Of a stretch of 64,000 bases of DNA, positions 9,372 through 18,374 are shown piece by piece (position 1 is the first letter of the stretch; each line of letters starts with the position of its first letter). The notes under the pieces were generated by a model that was given only the letters and a program-made list of their open reading frames with translations, was not told the origin of the DNA and searched no databases. The DNA is from Paraburkholderia terricola (GTDB lineage Bacteria > Pseudomonadota > Gammaproteobacteria > Burkholderiales > Burkholderiaceae). A program made the translations under genes and the position numbers. The stretch spans positions 62,001 to 126,000 of the forward strand of contig NZ_FRAB01000003.1 in the NCBI RefSeq assembly GCF_900142195.1, given 5' to 3'.

Positions 9372-10208
9372 ATGCCGACCAAGAACGTCCACGCCGCCAA
9401 GCCTTCTGTTTCCGCCAATGCAACGCCTGGCGCCGCGCCTCGCACACGACGCCGGTCGAGCGTGCAGGCAGGCGCGCGTGCCACCCTGCCCGATCTCACT
9501 GCCAACGTTTCTTTCGATACGCACGAGCCGATCGGCAAGCAGATTTTCCGCGCATTGCGGCAGGCGATTTTCGTCGGACAGATGGTGCCGGGCACGCCGC
9601 TTTCGGAGAAGGAAGTGTCCGACATGTTTCAGGTGTCGCGGCAGCCCGTGCGGGAGGCGTTCATCAAACTGGTCGAAGCTGGCGTGTTGCAGGTGCTGCC
9701 GCAACGCGGCACCTTCGTTAAGCGCATTTCGCCGCGCCAGGTGCGCGAAGGCCGCTTCATTCGCGAGGCGATCGAGACCGCGGTGGTGCGCAAGGCGGCC
9801 GTTTCGATCACCGACGCGCAGTTGCAGGCGCTCGCCGACAACCTTCGTGACCAGAAGCTCGCCGCGAAATCGAACGACACCGCCGCATTCCTCGCGCTCG
9901 ACGAGGCGTTTCATTACGCGATCGCCCAGGCCATCGACTGCACGGCCGCTTGGGAAACGATTCAGGACATCAAGGCGCAAATGGACCGGGTGCGCTATCT
10001 GAGCCTGCCCGACGTGTCGCCGCTCGATCTGCTGATCAAGCAGCACGCGAAGATTCTCGCCGGCCTGCGCGCGCACGATCCGGCCGCGGCTGAAGATGCG
10101 ATGCGCCGCCATCTGCGCGAGATTCTGACGTCGCTCGGGCCGATTGCCGAGCGCAACCCCGCGTGGTTCGAAGCGGATGAGCCGGAGCGCGTGCCGCTGT
10201 CGATCTGA
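9372..10208 (+). CDS. GntR-family (FadR/FCD) transcriptional regulator of the hexuronate locus
   Basis: This 278-residue protein has an N-terminal tail of about 50 residues rich in Ala, Arg and Ser, then a winged helix (EKEVSDMFQVSRQPVREAFI, about residues 75-95), then an all-helical FCD ligand domain with His residues typical of metal and acid-sugar binding. FCD regulators of sugar-acid loci usually repress until their ligand binds. I used the ATG at 9372; the reading frame is open far upstream, but that stretch lies inside the MFS gene. It ends 56 bases from the convergent phnM end. Confidence 0.85.
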   Translation: MPTKNVHAAKPSVSANATPGAAPRTRRRSSVQAGARATLPDLTANVSFDTHEPIGKQIFRALRQAIFVGQMVPGTPLSEKEVSDMFQVSRQPVREAFIKLVEAGVLQVLPQRGTFVKRISPRQVREGRFIREAIETAVVRKAAVSITDAQLQALADNLRDQKLAAKSNDTAAFLALDEAFHYAIAQAIDCTAAWETIQDIKAQMDRVRYLSLPDVSPLDLLIKQHAKILAGLRAHDPAAAEDAMRRHLREILTSLGPIAERNPAWFEADEPERVPLSI

Positions 10209-10264
10209 TCGAACGCGTGGCGTCAAGTCATGCGCCGCAAAACCACGCTCCCTGCTCCAACGCG

Positions 10265-11398
10265 TCAAACGATCCGTGCGCCGGCGCGATAAGTCGCGCG
10301 CGGCACCGGCAACGCGCCGAGCATCGTCACGCGCACGAAGTCCGCGCGCAAGCCCGGTTCGATCGCGCCGCGATCCTGCAAGCCGGCGGTGCGCGCCGGT
10401 TCGGCGGAGACCGTCGCCATCGCGCGCGGCAAACTCCAGCCGGCCTTGTCGACGAGTTCGAACACGGCGGTCAGCAAACTGGACGGCACGTAATCCGACG
10501 AGAGGATGTCGAGCAGGCCGGCTCGCGCCAGTTCGAGCGCCGACACGTTGCCCGAATGCGAGCCGCCGCGCACGATGTTCGGCGCACCCATGATGGTCGA
10601 AATGCCGTGCTCGCGCGCCGCTTGCGCGGCGATGCGCGTGGTCGGGAATTCGGCGAGCACGATGCCTTCGGCTCTCGCCTGTTCGACGTGCTCGATCAAC
10701 GTGTCGTCGTGGCTCGCGACCGGAATGCCGAGTTGCTTGCAGCGCGCGACGATCTCGCGGCGATGCGCGTCGGCATAGCGCTCCTGCTCGATCGACAGTT
10801 CGGCGAGCGCGGTCGCGACGTGTTCGTCGCTCAGCTTGCCGTCGCGTTCCTGAAAGCGGCGCCATTGCTCGCGGTCATGCCACTGACGCTGACCGGGCGT
10901 GTGATCCATCACCGAGGCGAGCCGCAGCAGCGGATGCGCGCATAACGAATCGAATACTTCCACCACGTCGGCGGTGGCGATTTCACAGCGCAGATGCAGA
11001 AAGTGTTCGGCGCGCAGCAGATTGCGCTCGGAAAAGCGCGTGAGCGCCTCGGCGCATTGCGTTTGCAGATCGCGGCCACGCAGGCCGACGTTCGAACGCG
11101 AACCGATGGCGAGCGCGTCGAACACGGTGGTGATGCCGGCGGCCGCCACTTGCGCGTCGTGAATCACGAAGGCGGCATCGGTGTTCCATTGCACGCCCGG
11201 ACGCGGCGCGAGATGCTTCTCAAGGTTATCCGTGTGCAATTCGATCAGGCCCGGCAACAGATAATCGCCGTCCCAATCTTCCGCTTCGAGCGCCGTGGTC
11301 GTGCCGCGCTCGACGTCGCGAATCACGCCGTGCTCGACGCGGATCATGCCGGTGAAAACTTCATCTCGCGTCACGATGCGAGCGTTTCTGATCAACAT
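10265..11398 (-). CDS. phnM: Alpha-D-ribose 1-methylphosphonate 5-triphosphate diphosphatase
   Basis: PhnM removes pyrophosphate from the triphosphate made by PhnGHIL, giving ribose 1-methylphosphonate 5-phosphate, the substrate of PhnJ. It is an amidohydrolase-superfamily enzyme, 377 residues here. The metal-site start LLPGLIELHTDNLEKH, the DHTPGQRQ motif and the late SDYVPSS segment are all characteristic. A GGAG site lies upstream of the start. It is the last gene of the phnGHIJKLM run. Confidence 0.95.
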   Translation of the reverse strand: MLIRNARIVTRDEVFTGMIRVEHGVIRDVERGTTTALEAEDWDGDYLLPGLIELHTDNLEKHLAPRPGVQWNTDAAFVIHDAQVAAAGITTVFDALAIGSRSNVGLRGRDLQTQCAEALTRFSERNLLRAEHFLHLRCEIATADVVEVFDSLCAHPLLRLASVMDHTPGQRQWHDREQWRRFQERDGKLSDEHVATALAELSIEQERYADAHRREIVARCKQLGIPVASHDDTLIEHVEQARAEGIVLAEFPTTRIAAQAAREHGISTIMGAPNIVRGGSHSGNVSALELARAGLLDILSSDYVPSSLLTAVFELVDKAGWSLPRAMATVSAEPARTAGLQDRGAIEPGLRADFVRVTMLGALPVPRATYRAGARIV

Positions 11399-11455
11399 CG
11401 AGTGGCTCCGTGGTCAGTCCGTTTTGAATGCCAGTGTAGTACCGTTTGATGCCGC

Positions 11456-12208
11456 TCACTGACGCAGGGGCGGCCTCAGTTCGAGACGGCGCGTGGCGAC
11501 CTTGTGGCGCGTATCTTCATCATGAAAGATGCCGACGATCGCCGCGCCGCGCTCGCGCGCCTCGACGATCAGATCCGCGACCACGTCGCGATTCTCCGCG
11601 TCGAGCGAGGCGGTGGGTTCATCGAGCAGCAGGAGCGGATGCTCCGCGATCAAGCCGCGCGCAATGTTCACGCGCTGTTGCTCGCCGCCCGAGAAGGTGG
11701 CGGGCGCGAGCGTCCACAACCGCTCGGGCACGTTCAGCCGGGCGAGCAGCGCAGCGGCGCGCGCCCGCGCCTCGTCTTGCGCCACACCGCGCGAGAGCAG
11801 CGGCTCGGCGACCAGCGTGAGCGTCGGCACGCGCGGAATCACGCGCAGAAACTGGCTCACGTAGCCCACCACCGCGCGGCGCAGACGCAATACGTCGTGC
11901 GGTTCAGCGCCGGTCAGCGACACCGGTTGCCCATCGTTCGCCGCGTCGCGAATCGCAATCGAGCCGCGGCTTGCGAGGTAATTGCCGTACAGGCAGCGCA
12001 GCAGCGTACTCTTGCCCGCGCCGGAAGGTCCGACCAGCACCACGCATTCGCCGCGCTCGACATCGAGCGAGACGCCCGTGAGCGCTTCGATCCGCACGCC
12101 GCCCTGGCCGTGCAGCGTGAAGGTCTTGCCGAGGTCGACGGCGCGCAGCATCAACGCGCGGTTGTCGATGAATGGCTGCGAGTGCGCGCCTGTTTCGATG
12201 GATCGCAT
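11456..12208 (-). CDS. phnL: C-P lyase accessory ATP-binding protein PhnL
   Basis: This ABC-type ATPase is required with PhnG, PhnH and PhnI to attach the phosphonate to ATP-derived ribose. It has Walker A GPSGAGKST, signature FSGGEQQR, and Walker B LLLLDEPTAS followed by the D-loop. I chose the ATG at 12208, giving 250 residues, because GAGG precedes it at the right distance. A TTG at 12220 would overlap the phnK stop in the ATGA manner of its neighbours and remains possible. Confidence 0.93.
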   Translation of the reverse strand: MRSIETGAHSQPFIDNRALMLRAVDLGKTFTLHGQGGVRIEALTGVSLDVERGECVVLVGPSGAGKSTLLRCLYGNYLASRGSIAIRDAANDGQPVSLTGAEPHDVLRLRRAVVGYVSQFLRVIPRVPTLTLVAEPLLSRGVAQDEARARAAALLARLNVPERLWTLAPATFSGGEQQRVNIARGLIAEHPLLLLDEPTASLDAENRDVVADLIVEARERGAAIVGIFHDEDTRHKVATRRLELRPPLRQ

Positions 12209-12216
12209 TGTGAGCC

Positions 12217-12987
12217 TCAAACCGGCAGAACCGAGGAAACCAGCGTTTGCGTGTAAGGGTGCTGCGGATCGTCGAGCACCTGATCGGTCAATCCCGCCTC
12301 GACCACTTCACCGCCTTGCATGACCATCAGACGATGCGCGAGCAAGCGCGCCACGCCGATGTCATGCGTGACGATCAGCACCGACAGATGCAGCGTGGAC
12401 GTCAGCGTGCGCAGCAGATCGAGCAGACGCGCCTGCACCGACACGTCGAGCCCCGCCGTGGGTTCATCCATGAAAACGAGGCGCGGCGCGGTGACGAGAT
12501 TGCGCGCGATCTGCAAACGCTGCTGCATGCCGCCCGAAAACGCGGCGGGGAATTCGTCGATACGCGAGGCATCGAGTTCGACGCGCTCCATCCATTGCGT
12601 CGCCGCCTGGCGGATATCGCCATAGTGGCGCGCGCCGACGGCCATCAGCGGCTCGCCGATATTCGCGCCGGCCGAGACGCCGCTGCGCAATCCGTCGCGC
12701 GGGTTCTGCTGCACGAAGCCCCACTCGGTGCGCATCAGCAGACGCCGGCGCGGTTCCGACAAAGCCAGCAGATCGAGCTTCTCACCATGCGTGGCGGTGT
12801 AATGGAGCGAGCCGCCATCGGCCGCGGTTTTCAATGCGAGCGTATTCAGCAGCGTGGTCTTGCCCGAGCCCGATTCGCCGACGATGCACAGCACCTCGCC
12901 CGGATACAGATCGAAGCTGACGTTCCTGCAACCGTTGCGGCCGCCGTATTGTTTGCTCAGCGCGCGCGCGCTCAACAGCGGCGTCAT
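12217..12987 (-). CDS. phnK: C-P lyase ATP-binding protein PhnK
   Basis: PhnK is an ABC-type ATPase that docks on the PhnGHIJ core. This 256-residue copy has Walker A GESGSGKTT, signature FSGGMQQR, Walker B LVFMDEPTAG and the switch His in IVTHD. The start overlaps the phnJ stop by four bases (ATGA), so translation is coupled. Confidence 0.94.
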   Translation of the reverse strand: MTPLLSARALSKQYGGRNGCRNVSFDLYPGEVLCIVGESGSGKTTLLNTLALKTAADGGSLHYTATHGEKLDLLALSEPRRRLLMRTEWGFVQQNPRDGLRSGVSAGANIGEPLMAVGARHYGDIRQAATQWMERVELDASRIDEFPAAFSGGMQQRLQIARNLVTAPRLVFMDEPTAGLDVSVQARLLDLLRTLTSTLHLSVLIVTHDIGVARLLAHRLMVMQGGEVVEAGLTDQVLDDPQHPYTQTLVSSVLPV

Positions 12988-13925
12988 GCGGATTCTCCTT
13001 CGCGCGCATCAGATGCTTCGGGCGCTTCGGACGCGGGCAGCGCGAATTCGCGATCGCCGCGGCGTTCGTGGCAGTAGTCGCTATCCGAGCAGACGAACAT
13101 GCGTTTGCCCGCATCGTCGACGATCATTTCGTCGAGGAAACTTTCCGTCGATCCGCACAGCGCGCACGCATGTTGCCATTGCTGCACCTCGAACGGATGA
13201 TCGTCGAAGTCGAGACTGCGCACCGGCGTATAGGGCGGAATGGCATGAATGCGCCGTTCGCGGCCGGCGCCGAACAATTGCAGCGCGGGGTTCATATGCA
13301 GCTTCGGGTTGTCGAACTTCGGGATCGGCGAGGGCGAAGTCAGATAGCGGTTGTTGACGATCACCGGGTAATCGTAGGTGGTAGCGATGCTGCCGTGATG
13401 CACGATGTCCTCGTACAGCTTCACGCTGATCAGGCCGTAATCGGCGAGCGCATGCAGCTTCTTGCATTCGGCGACGCGCGGCTCCAGCCGGAATAGCGGT
13501 TCGGGCATCGGCACCTGATAGACCAGAATCTGCTTGTCGGTGAGCGGCGCTTCGGGAATGCGGTGACGTGTCTGGATGATCGTCGCTTCGATGGTGCGCC
13601 GTGTGGTCGCCACGCCGGTCGTGCGAGCGAAGAAACGGCGGATGTTGACCGCGTTGGTGGTTTCGTCGGAGCCCTGGTCGATGACCTTCAGCGTGTCGCG
13701 CCTGCCGATGATCGCCGCGGTGACCTGAATGCCGCCCGTGCCCCAGCCGAACGGCAACGGCATCTCACGCGACGCGAACGGCACCTGATAACCGGGTACG
13801 GCCACCGCTTTGAGCAACGCGCGGCGCAGCATGCGCTTGGTCTGTTCGTCGAGGTAGGCGAAGTTGTAGCCATGCGCGGCGCTGTCGTATGACGCGGCGG
13901 CATGAATCGAGTCGGGCGCGTTCAT
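12984..13925 (-). CDS. phnJ: Carbon-phosphorus lyase catalytic subunit PhnJ (radical SAM)
   Basis: PhnJ cleaves the carbon-phosphorus bond of ribose 1-methylphosphonate 5-phosphate, releasing methane from methylphosphonate. It uses an unusual iron-sulfur cluster and a glycyl radical. Over 313 residues the four conserved cysteines are Cys254, Cys257, Cys279 and Cys285 (CALC and CSDSDYC). The glycine of VPGYQVPF (Gly45) matches the radical-bearing glycine of Escherichia coli PhnJ. Start and stop each overlap their neighbours by four bases. Confidence 0.96.
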   Translation of the reverse strand: MNAPDSIHAAASYDSAAHGYNFAYLDEQTKRMLRRALLKAVAVPGYQVPFASREMPLPFGWGTGGIQVTAAIIGRRDTLKVIDQGSDETTNAVNIRRFFARTTGVATTRRTIEATIIQTRHRIPEAPLTDKQILVYQVPMPEPLFRLEPRVAECKKLHALADYGLISVKLYEDIVHHGSIATTYDYPVIVNNRYLTSPSPIPKFDNPKLHMNPALQLFGAGRERRIHAIPPYTPVRSLDFDDHPFEVQQWQHACALCGSTESFLDEMIVDDAGKRMFVCSDSDYCHERRGDREFALPASEAPEASDAREGESA

Positions 13926-15067
13926 GCTGCCTGCTCCTGATCGTTCGATCCGTTCACGCTTTCACCCTGATCGCGCGTGGCGTGCCGCGCTCGCAAGCGC
14001 CGCACGAGTTCCAGCTCCGACTGAAAGTCGACATAGTGCGGCAGTTTCAGATGCTGAACGAAGCCGGACGCCTCGACGTTATCGCTATGCGAGAGCATGA
14101 ATTCGATGTCTTGCGTCGGCGAGCCGAGCGTTTCGCCGAGTTCCTCGGCACGCAACGCGCGATCCACCAGCGCCATCGCCATCGCCTTGCGCTCCGAGTG
14201 GCCGAATGCAAGTCCATACCCTTGCGTGAACGTGGGCGGCACCTCGCTGCTGCCGGCAAACTGGTTGATCATCTGGCATTCGGTAACGTCGATGTCGCCG
14301 ATCTCAACCGATTCGCCCAATTCGTCGAGTTCCATTTCAACGGCAATCGTGCCGAAGCGTATCTCGCCCGCAAACGGATGCGAGTTCGCGTAGCCGCGCT
14401 GTGTCGCGTAACCCATCGCAAGCAGGAAGCCTTCGTCGCCGCGCGCGAGATTCTGCAAGCGCGTGGCGCGGCTCGCGGGAAAGGCGAGCGGTTCACGCGT
14501 CAGATCGTGCGGTTGCGGCGCGTCCGGCGTGGGGCGTTCCTGTTCGATCAGACCTTCGTTGTCGAGCAGCGTGACGACGCGCGGCATCGTCTCCGTTTCG
14601 GGCGGTGGTGCTTGCAGTGAACAGGCAGGGCTTGAACCCGTATCCGTCGCGGCGTGGCCTTCGGCGAGCAACGCGAAATCCAGCAGACGCTGCGTGTAAT
14701 CGTAAGTCGCGCTCAGCAACTGGCCGCCGGGGACGTCCTTGAACGTGGCCGAAATGCGGCGCTCCACCTGCATCGCCTCGGTATCGATCGCCTGCGTATA
14801 GCCGAAACGCGGCAGCGTGGTGCGGTAGGCGCGCAACAGGAAGATCGCTTCGACCAGATCGCCGGCGGCCTGCTTGATCGCGAGTGCGGCGAGTTCTTCA
14901 TCGTAGACCGAGCCCTCGGTCATCACGCGCGCGACGGCGAGGCGCAATTGCTCGCGAATCTGCGCGGCGCTGAGTTCGGCGAGCCGCGTGTCGCCGCGGC
15001 GCGCTTTATCGAGCAGACGCCACGACGCTTCAATGGCGCGCTCTCCACCCTTGACGGCAACGTACAT
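13922..15067 (-). CDS. phnI: C-P lyase core subunit PhnI (ribosyl transferase)
   Basis: PhnI is the catalytic nucleosidase/ribosyltransferase that displaces adenine from ATP and couples the phosphonate to ribose triphosphate. It forms the core complex with PhnG, PhnH and PhnJ. Starting at MYVAVKGGERAIEAS, the usual PhnI N-terminus, it is 381 residues. The start overlaps the phnH stop by one base (TGATG) and the end overlaps phnJ by four. Confidence 0.95.
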   Translation of the reverse strand: MYVAVKGGERAIEASWRLLDKARRGDTRLAELSAAQIREQLRLAVARVMTEGSVYDEELAALAIKQAAGDLVEAIFLLRAYRTTLPRFGYTQAIDTEAMQVERRISATFKDVPGGQLLSATYDYTQRLLDFALLAEGHAATDTGSSPACSLQAPPPETETMPRVVTLLDNEGLIEQERPTPDAPQPHDLTREPLAFPASRATRLQNLARGDEGFLLAMGYATQRGYANSHPFAGEIRFGTIAVEMELDELGESVEIGDIDVTECQMINQFAGSSEVPPTFTQGYGLAFGHSERKAMAMALVDRALRAEELGETLGSPTQDIEFMLSHSDNVEASGFVQHLKLPHYVDFQSELELVRRLRARHATRDQGESVNGSNDQEQAA

Positions 15068-15693
15068 CAGTTCACCTTCGCTTGAGTTGTGCGCGGCAGG
15101 CCGATCAACTCGGCGCCGCAAAGCAGATAGCAATCGACGCCGCACGGAAAGAGCGGCGCGAGGGCCGCGCGTTCGCGCCAGAAACGCTCGGGTAGTCCGA
15201 CGGGCGCGATGGTCTGCGTGTGCTGAATGCCGGGGCCGCTCAATACGATCGGCGTTCCGTCTGTTAGCGCGTCCACGCGGATCAGCAACGTCGCCGACTG
15301 TTCAGGCGATTCCGCTGAACCGAGTGCGAAGCGTTCGAGCGCCGGCATCGTGTCGGCGTCGTGGATATACGCGAAGGCGGCTTGCGCGGCTTCGTCGGCG
15401 AGCGGCGCGCCGGTATGAAAGCGCAATGCGGAAGCCAGCGCCGCATCCGGTTGCGCGAGCCATACGGGCGTGGCGTAGTCGCATAGCGTCAGCAGCGCGG
15501 CAAATGCGGCGAACTCGGCGCGCGTCGCCCGCGCGTCAGGCAAGACGTTTTCGATGACACCGACCGTGCCCGGTCGCGACAACGCGTCGAGCAGCGTGCG
15601 GAATACCGCTTGCGTATCGTGGACAGGGTCCGCGAAACCCGGCGTCAATTCAGCTAATGAGGCGGCCAATGCCATTCGCGAGTTTTCCATCAT
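15067..15693 (-). CDS. phnH: C-P lyase core subunit PhnH
   Basis: PhnH is a structural partner in the PhnGHIJ complex. The protein is 208 residues from MMENSRMALAAS. FADPVHDTQAVFRTLLDALS and RPGTVG near the N-terminus and the late FWRERAAL are family features. The first ATG overlaps the phnG stop by four bases, which decides the start over longer in-frame possibilities. Confidence 0.93.
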   Translation of the reverse strand: MMENSRMALAASLAELTPGFADPVHDTQAVFRTLLDALSRPGTVGVIENVLPDARATRAEFAAFAALLTLCDYATPVWLAQPDAALASALRFHTGAPLADEAAQAAFAYIHDADTMPALERFALGSAESPEQSATLLIRVDALTDGTPIVLSGPGIQHTQTIAPVGLPERFWRERAALAPLFPCGVDCYLLCGAELIGLPRTTQAKVN

Positions 15694-16175
15694 TCGCCCC
15701 GGACCATCGTGAAGAATTCCACGCGCGTGGCCGCGGCGTCTCGCCGCCGCTCGGCGCGCAGAGCCGCCTGCCGCGCTGCGAACGGCTCGATCAACTGCCG
15801 ATGCAAGGCCGCGTGATGCTCGGGCGTTTGCAGCAACGCATCGGCCAGCGCGGCCAGTTCGGCGCGGCGGCGGTCGCGGCCCAGATGACACGCGACGCCG
15901 ACGGCCGGCGCGGCATTGCCCGCCACGCGCAAACGCAGCGTGGCGCGCGTGACGGTGGCTTCGCCGAGATTGAACGGATCGCCGCTGCCGCCGACGCGGC
16001 CGCGCACCATCGCGAGGCCGATTTCAGGAGGACGCAGCCAGTCGTACGAGGGGACGGCCACGCCTTGCAACGCGCGCTCGAATGCGGCTTCGAGATCGGC
16101 GCGCGGCGTGCGGGCCAGCACGGCCATCCAGGCGCGCCGCATGGCGGAGGAAGGCGAGGCGGAAGTGGCGCTCAT
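15690..16175 (-). CDS. phnG: C-P lyase core subunit PhnG
   Basis: PhnG is a small subunit of the C-P lyase core and is required for ribose coupling. This copy has 161 residues, close to the usual length. It carries RRAWMAVLART near the start, the central GLAMVRGRVGG-FNLGE segment and the C-terminal VEFFTMVRG ending common to the family. It is first in the operon and diverges from phnF across 159 bases. Confidence 0.92.
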   Translation of the reverse strand: MSATSASPSSAMRRAWMAVLARTPRADLEAAFERALQGVAVPSYDWLRPPEIGLAMVRGRVGGSGDPFNLGEATVTRATLRLRVAGNAAPAVGVACHLGRDRRRAELAALADALLQTPEHHAALHRQLIEPFAARQAALRAERRRDAAATRVEFFTMVRGE

Positions 16176-16226
16176 CGAATGTCCTGTTGATCCAGCGAGT
16201 GCTCATTTGACCACTTATTCATCTAA

Positions 16227-16238
16227 ACGTCTAGACGT
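16227..16238. promoter_or_regulatory. Palindrome in the phnG-phnF divergent promoter, candidate PhnF operator
   Basis: ACGTCTAGACGT is a perfect 12-base palindrome about midway between the divergent phnG and phnF starts, with nearby TCTA half-sites. PhnF-type (HutC) regulators bind palindromes containing TCTA or TAGA cores, so this is a plausible operator controlling both transcripts. It is inferred from position and symmetry. Confidence 0.45.
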
Positions 16239-16334
16239 CTATGCGCGTACATCGACGTTTCATATTTCCATCACCGCTTGCGCACTACAATGCACGTCAT
16301 GGCGAATATTTGAACCCAGGGGAATGACAGCACC

Positions 16335-17093
16335 ATGACATCGAACGACAGCGCGACGCCGGGCACGACGCTCGAACGCGGCGCGGGCGTTGCCGTCTGG
16401 CGGCAGATCGAGCAGATTCTGGCCGCCGAAATCGCCGCCAGCGGTTTCGGAGAAGAAGGGCGCTTGCCGAGCGAGGGGGAACTGGCGAAACGCTTCGACG
16501 TGAACCGGCACACCGTGCGCCGGGCCATGCTGGGTCTTGCCGCATCGGGACTCATCAGCGTCGAGCAGGGGCGCGGCACCTTCGTGCAACCCGGCGCGAT
16601 CGACTATTCGATTGGCCGACGCACGCGCTTCACAGAAAACTTGCGTCAGCAGAATCATGCGGCGGCGGGCAAGATGTTATCGGCCGTGCGTGTGAAGGCC
16701 GAGCCGACTGTCGCGAAGGCGCTGGGCCTGCGCGCCGGTGCGCCGGTTTACCGGATCGAATCGCTGCACGAGTCGGACGGCGTGCCGATCACGTTCGCGC
16801 GCAACTGGTATCCCGCCACGCGTTTTGCCGACTTGCCCGCTGTGCTCGAACGTACCGGCAGTATCACCAGGTCGATGGCCGAATTCGGCGTGAACGACTA
16901 CCTGCGCAAGTGGAGCCGTATCGGCAGCGTGCTGCCCGATCCAGAGGTGGCGCGGCGTTTGAACATCAACCGGCAGCAGCCGGTGTTGTGGGTCGAGAAC
17001 GTCGACGTGGATCTGCAAGGCACGCCGGTCAAATACGGCTTCACGCATTTCGCCGCGGACCGCGTGCAACTGCTGGTGGAGCACGACGTATGA
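16335..17093 (+). CDS. phnF: Phosphonate-operon GntR/HutC regulator PhnF
   Basis: PhnF regulators repress phosphonate-use genes. This 252-residue protein has an N-terminal winged helix (GRLPSEGELAKRFDVNRHTV and RRAM, about residues 45-70) and a C-terminal UTRA ligand domain. SVEQGRGTFVQ links the two. GGGGAA precedes the start. It heads a three-gene run with the DUF1045 gene (four-base overlap) and phnN, divergent from phnGHIJKLM. Confidence 0.92.
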   Translation: MTSNDSATPGTTLERGAGVAVWRQIEQILAAEIAASGFGEEGRLPSEGELAKRFDVNRHTVRRAMLGLAASGLISVEQGRGTFVQPGAIDYSIGRRTRFTENLRQQNHAAAGKMLSAVRVKAEPTVAKALGLRAGAPVYRIESLHESDGVPITFARNWYPATRFADLPAVLERTGSITRSMAEFGVNDYLRKWSRIGSVLPDPEVARRLNINRQQPVLWVENVDVDLQGTPVKYGFTHFAADRVQLLVEHDV

Positions 17094-17806
17094 GCGGCGC
17101 GGCGTGGAACAAGGGCGCGCGTTTTGCCGTGTATTACGCGCCGTCGCGTGAGTCGGCATGGTGGCGCGCCGGCTCAACGTGGCTCGGCCGCGACGCGGAA
17201 AGCGGCGAGCCGTGCGAGCCGCCGCAGCCGCAAGGCTTGACGCGTCCGCTGCAAGAGTTGACGGAAGCGCCGCGCCGCTATGGTTGGCACGGCACGCTCG
17301 TCGCTCCCTTTCGGCTCGCCGACGGCGTCACGCAACAGAACGTGCTGGACGCAACGCGCGCATGGGCGGAGACGCAAAGTCCCTTCATGCTGCCGGTGGA
17401 AGCGGCGATGCTCGGCGATTTCGTCGCGCTGCGTCCCGCCGATCAGCAAGGCGAGGCGAACCTGCGCGCCGTCGCCGCCAGCGCATTGCACACGCTCGAC
17501 GCACTGCGCGCGCGGCCATCCGCCGCCGATCTCGCGCGCCGGTTCGCCGCGCCGTTGAGCGAACGGCAACGCGCGTTGCTGATCGAATGGGGTTATCCGT
17601 ATGTGCTGGACGAATTCCGTTTTCACATGACGCTATCCGGTTCGCTCGCCGACACCGATGAGCGCGCGACGCTGGTGGCTTGGTGGCAGGCGCAAACGCC
17701 GGTGCTCGGGCCGCTTTCGATCGACCACGCCGCGCTTTTCGTCGAACCGGCGGCAGGCGAGCCGTTCGTGTTGTGGCAGCGCGTGCCGTTCAGACCCGCG
17801 AGGTGA
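17090..17806 (+). CDS. DUF1045 phosphonate-metabolism protein, 2H phosphoesterase-like
   Basis: This 238-residue protein belongs to the DUF1045 family found with C-P lyase genes. The start RFAVYYAP and the two motifs YGWHGTLVAPF and FRFHMTLSG match the paired His-x-Thr motifs of 2H phosphoesterases. That suggests a cyclic phosphate or phosphodiester substrate. No phnP is seen here, and PhnP opens ribosyl 1,2-cyclic phosphate in other bacteria, so this protein may do that step. It overlaps phnF by four bases. Confidence 0.85.
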   Translation: MSGAAWNKGARFAVYYAPSRESAWWRAGSTWLGRDAESGEPCEPPQPQGLTRPLQELTEAPRRYGWHGTLVAPFRLADGVTQQNVLDATRAWAETQSPFMLPVEAAMLGDFVALRPADQQGEANLRAVAASALHTLDALRARPSAADLARRFAAPLSERQRALLIEWGYPYVLDEFRFHMTLSGSLADTDERATLVAWWQAQTPVLGPLSIDHAALFVEPAAGEPFVLWQRVPFRPAR

Positions 17807-17813
17807 AATAACA

Positions 17814-18368
17814 ATGACAGGTCGTTTGATCTATGTGATGGGCCCGTCCGGCGCGGGCAAGGATTCGTTGCTGAGCTTCGCGCGCAAGCACTTGATGGGC
17901 GAGCCGATTCTGTTCGCGCATCGCTATATCACGCGGCCGAGCGGCAATGGCGAGGAGCATGTGGCGCTGAGCATCGAGGAATTCGCCGAGCGCTCCGTGC
18001 TCGGTCTGTTCGCGCTCGAATGGTCGAGTCACTCGTTGCGTTACGGCATCGGCATCGAACTCGATGCGTGGCTCGCGCGCGGTTGCACGGTGGTCGTCAA
18101 TGGGTCGCGGCAGCATGTACCGCATGCGCTGGCGCGCTATCCGCGTGCGGAGATCGTGCACGTCGACGCCGCGCCGCATATTCTGGAAGCGCGGCTCGGC
18201 GCGCGGGCGCGTGAATCGGCGGAACAGGTCGCGGCACGGCTCGCGCGCCGCGCGCCGTTTTCGTTGCCCAGCGGCGTGCGCTGCACGACGATCGACAATT
18301 CCGGCGCGCTCGAGGAAGCGGGGCATGCGCTGATCGCATTTCTCAAGTCGGAAGCCGACGTTCGATAA
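17814..18368 (+). CDS. phnN: Ribose 1,5-bisphosphate phosphokinase PhnN
   Basis: PhnN phosphorylates ribose 1,5-bisphosphate to PRPP, closing the C-P lyase pathway. This 184-residue guanylate-kinase-like protein has P-loop GPSGAGKDS, the lid region HRYITRPSGNGEEH and VVVNGSRQHV, all usual for PhnN. It follows the DUF1045 gene by seven bases and ends seven bases from a convergent LysR gene. Confidence 0.93.
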   Translation: MTGRLIYVMGPSGAGKDSLLSFARKHLMGEPILFAHRYITRPSGNGEEHVALSIEEFAERSVLGLFALEWSSHSLRYGIGIELDAWLARGCTVVVNGSRQHVPHALARYPRAEIVHVDAAPHILEARLGARARESAEQVAARLARRAPFSLPSGVRCTTIDNSGALEEAGHALIAFLKSEADVR

Positions 18369-18374
18369 AACGCG

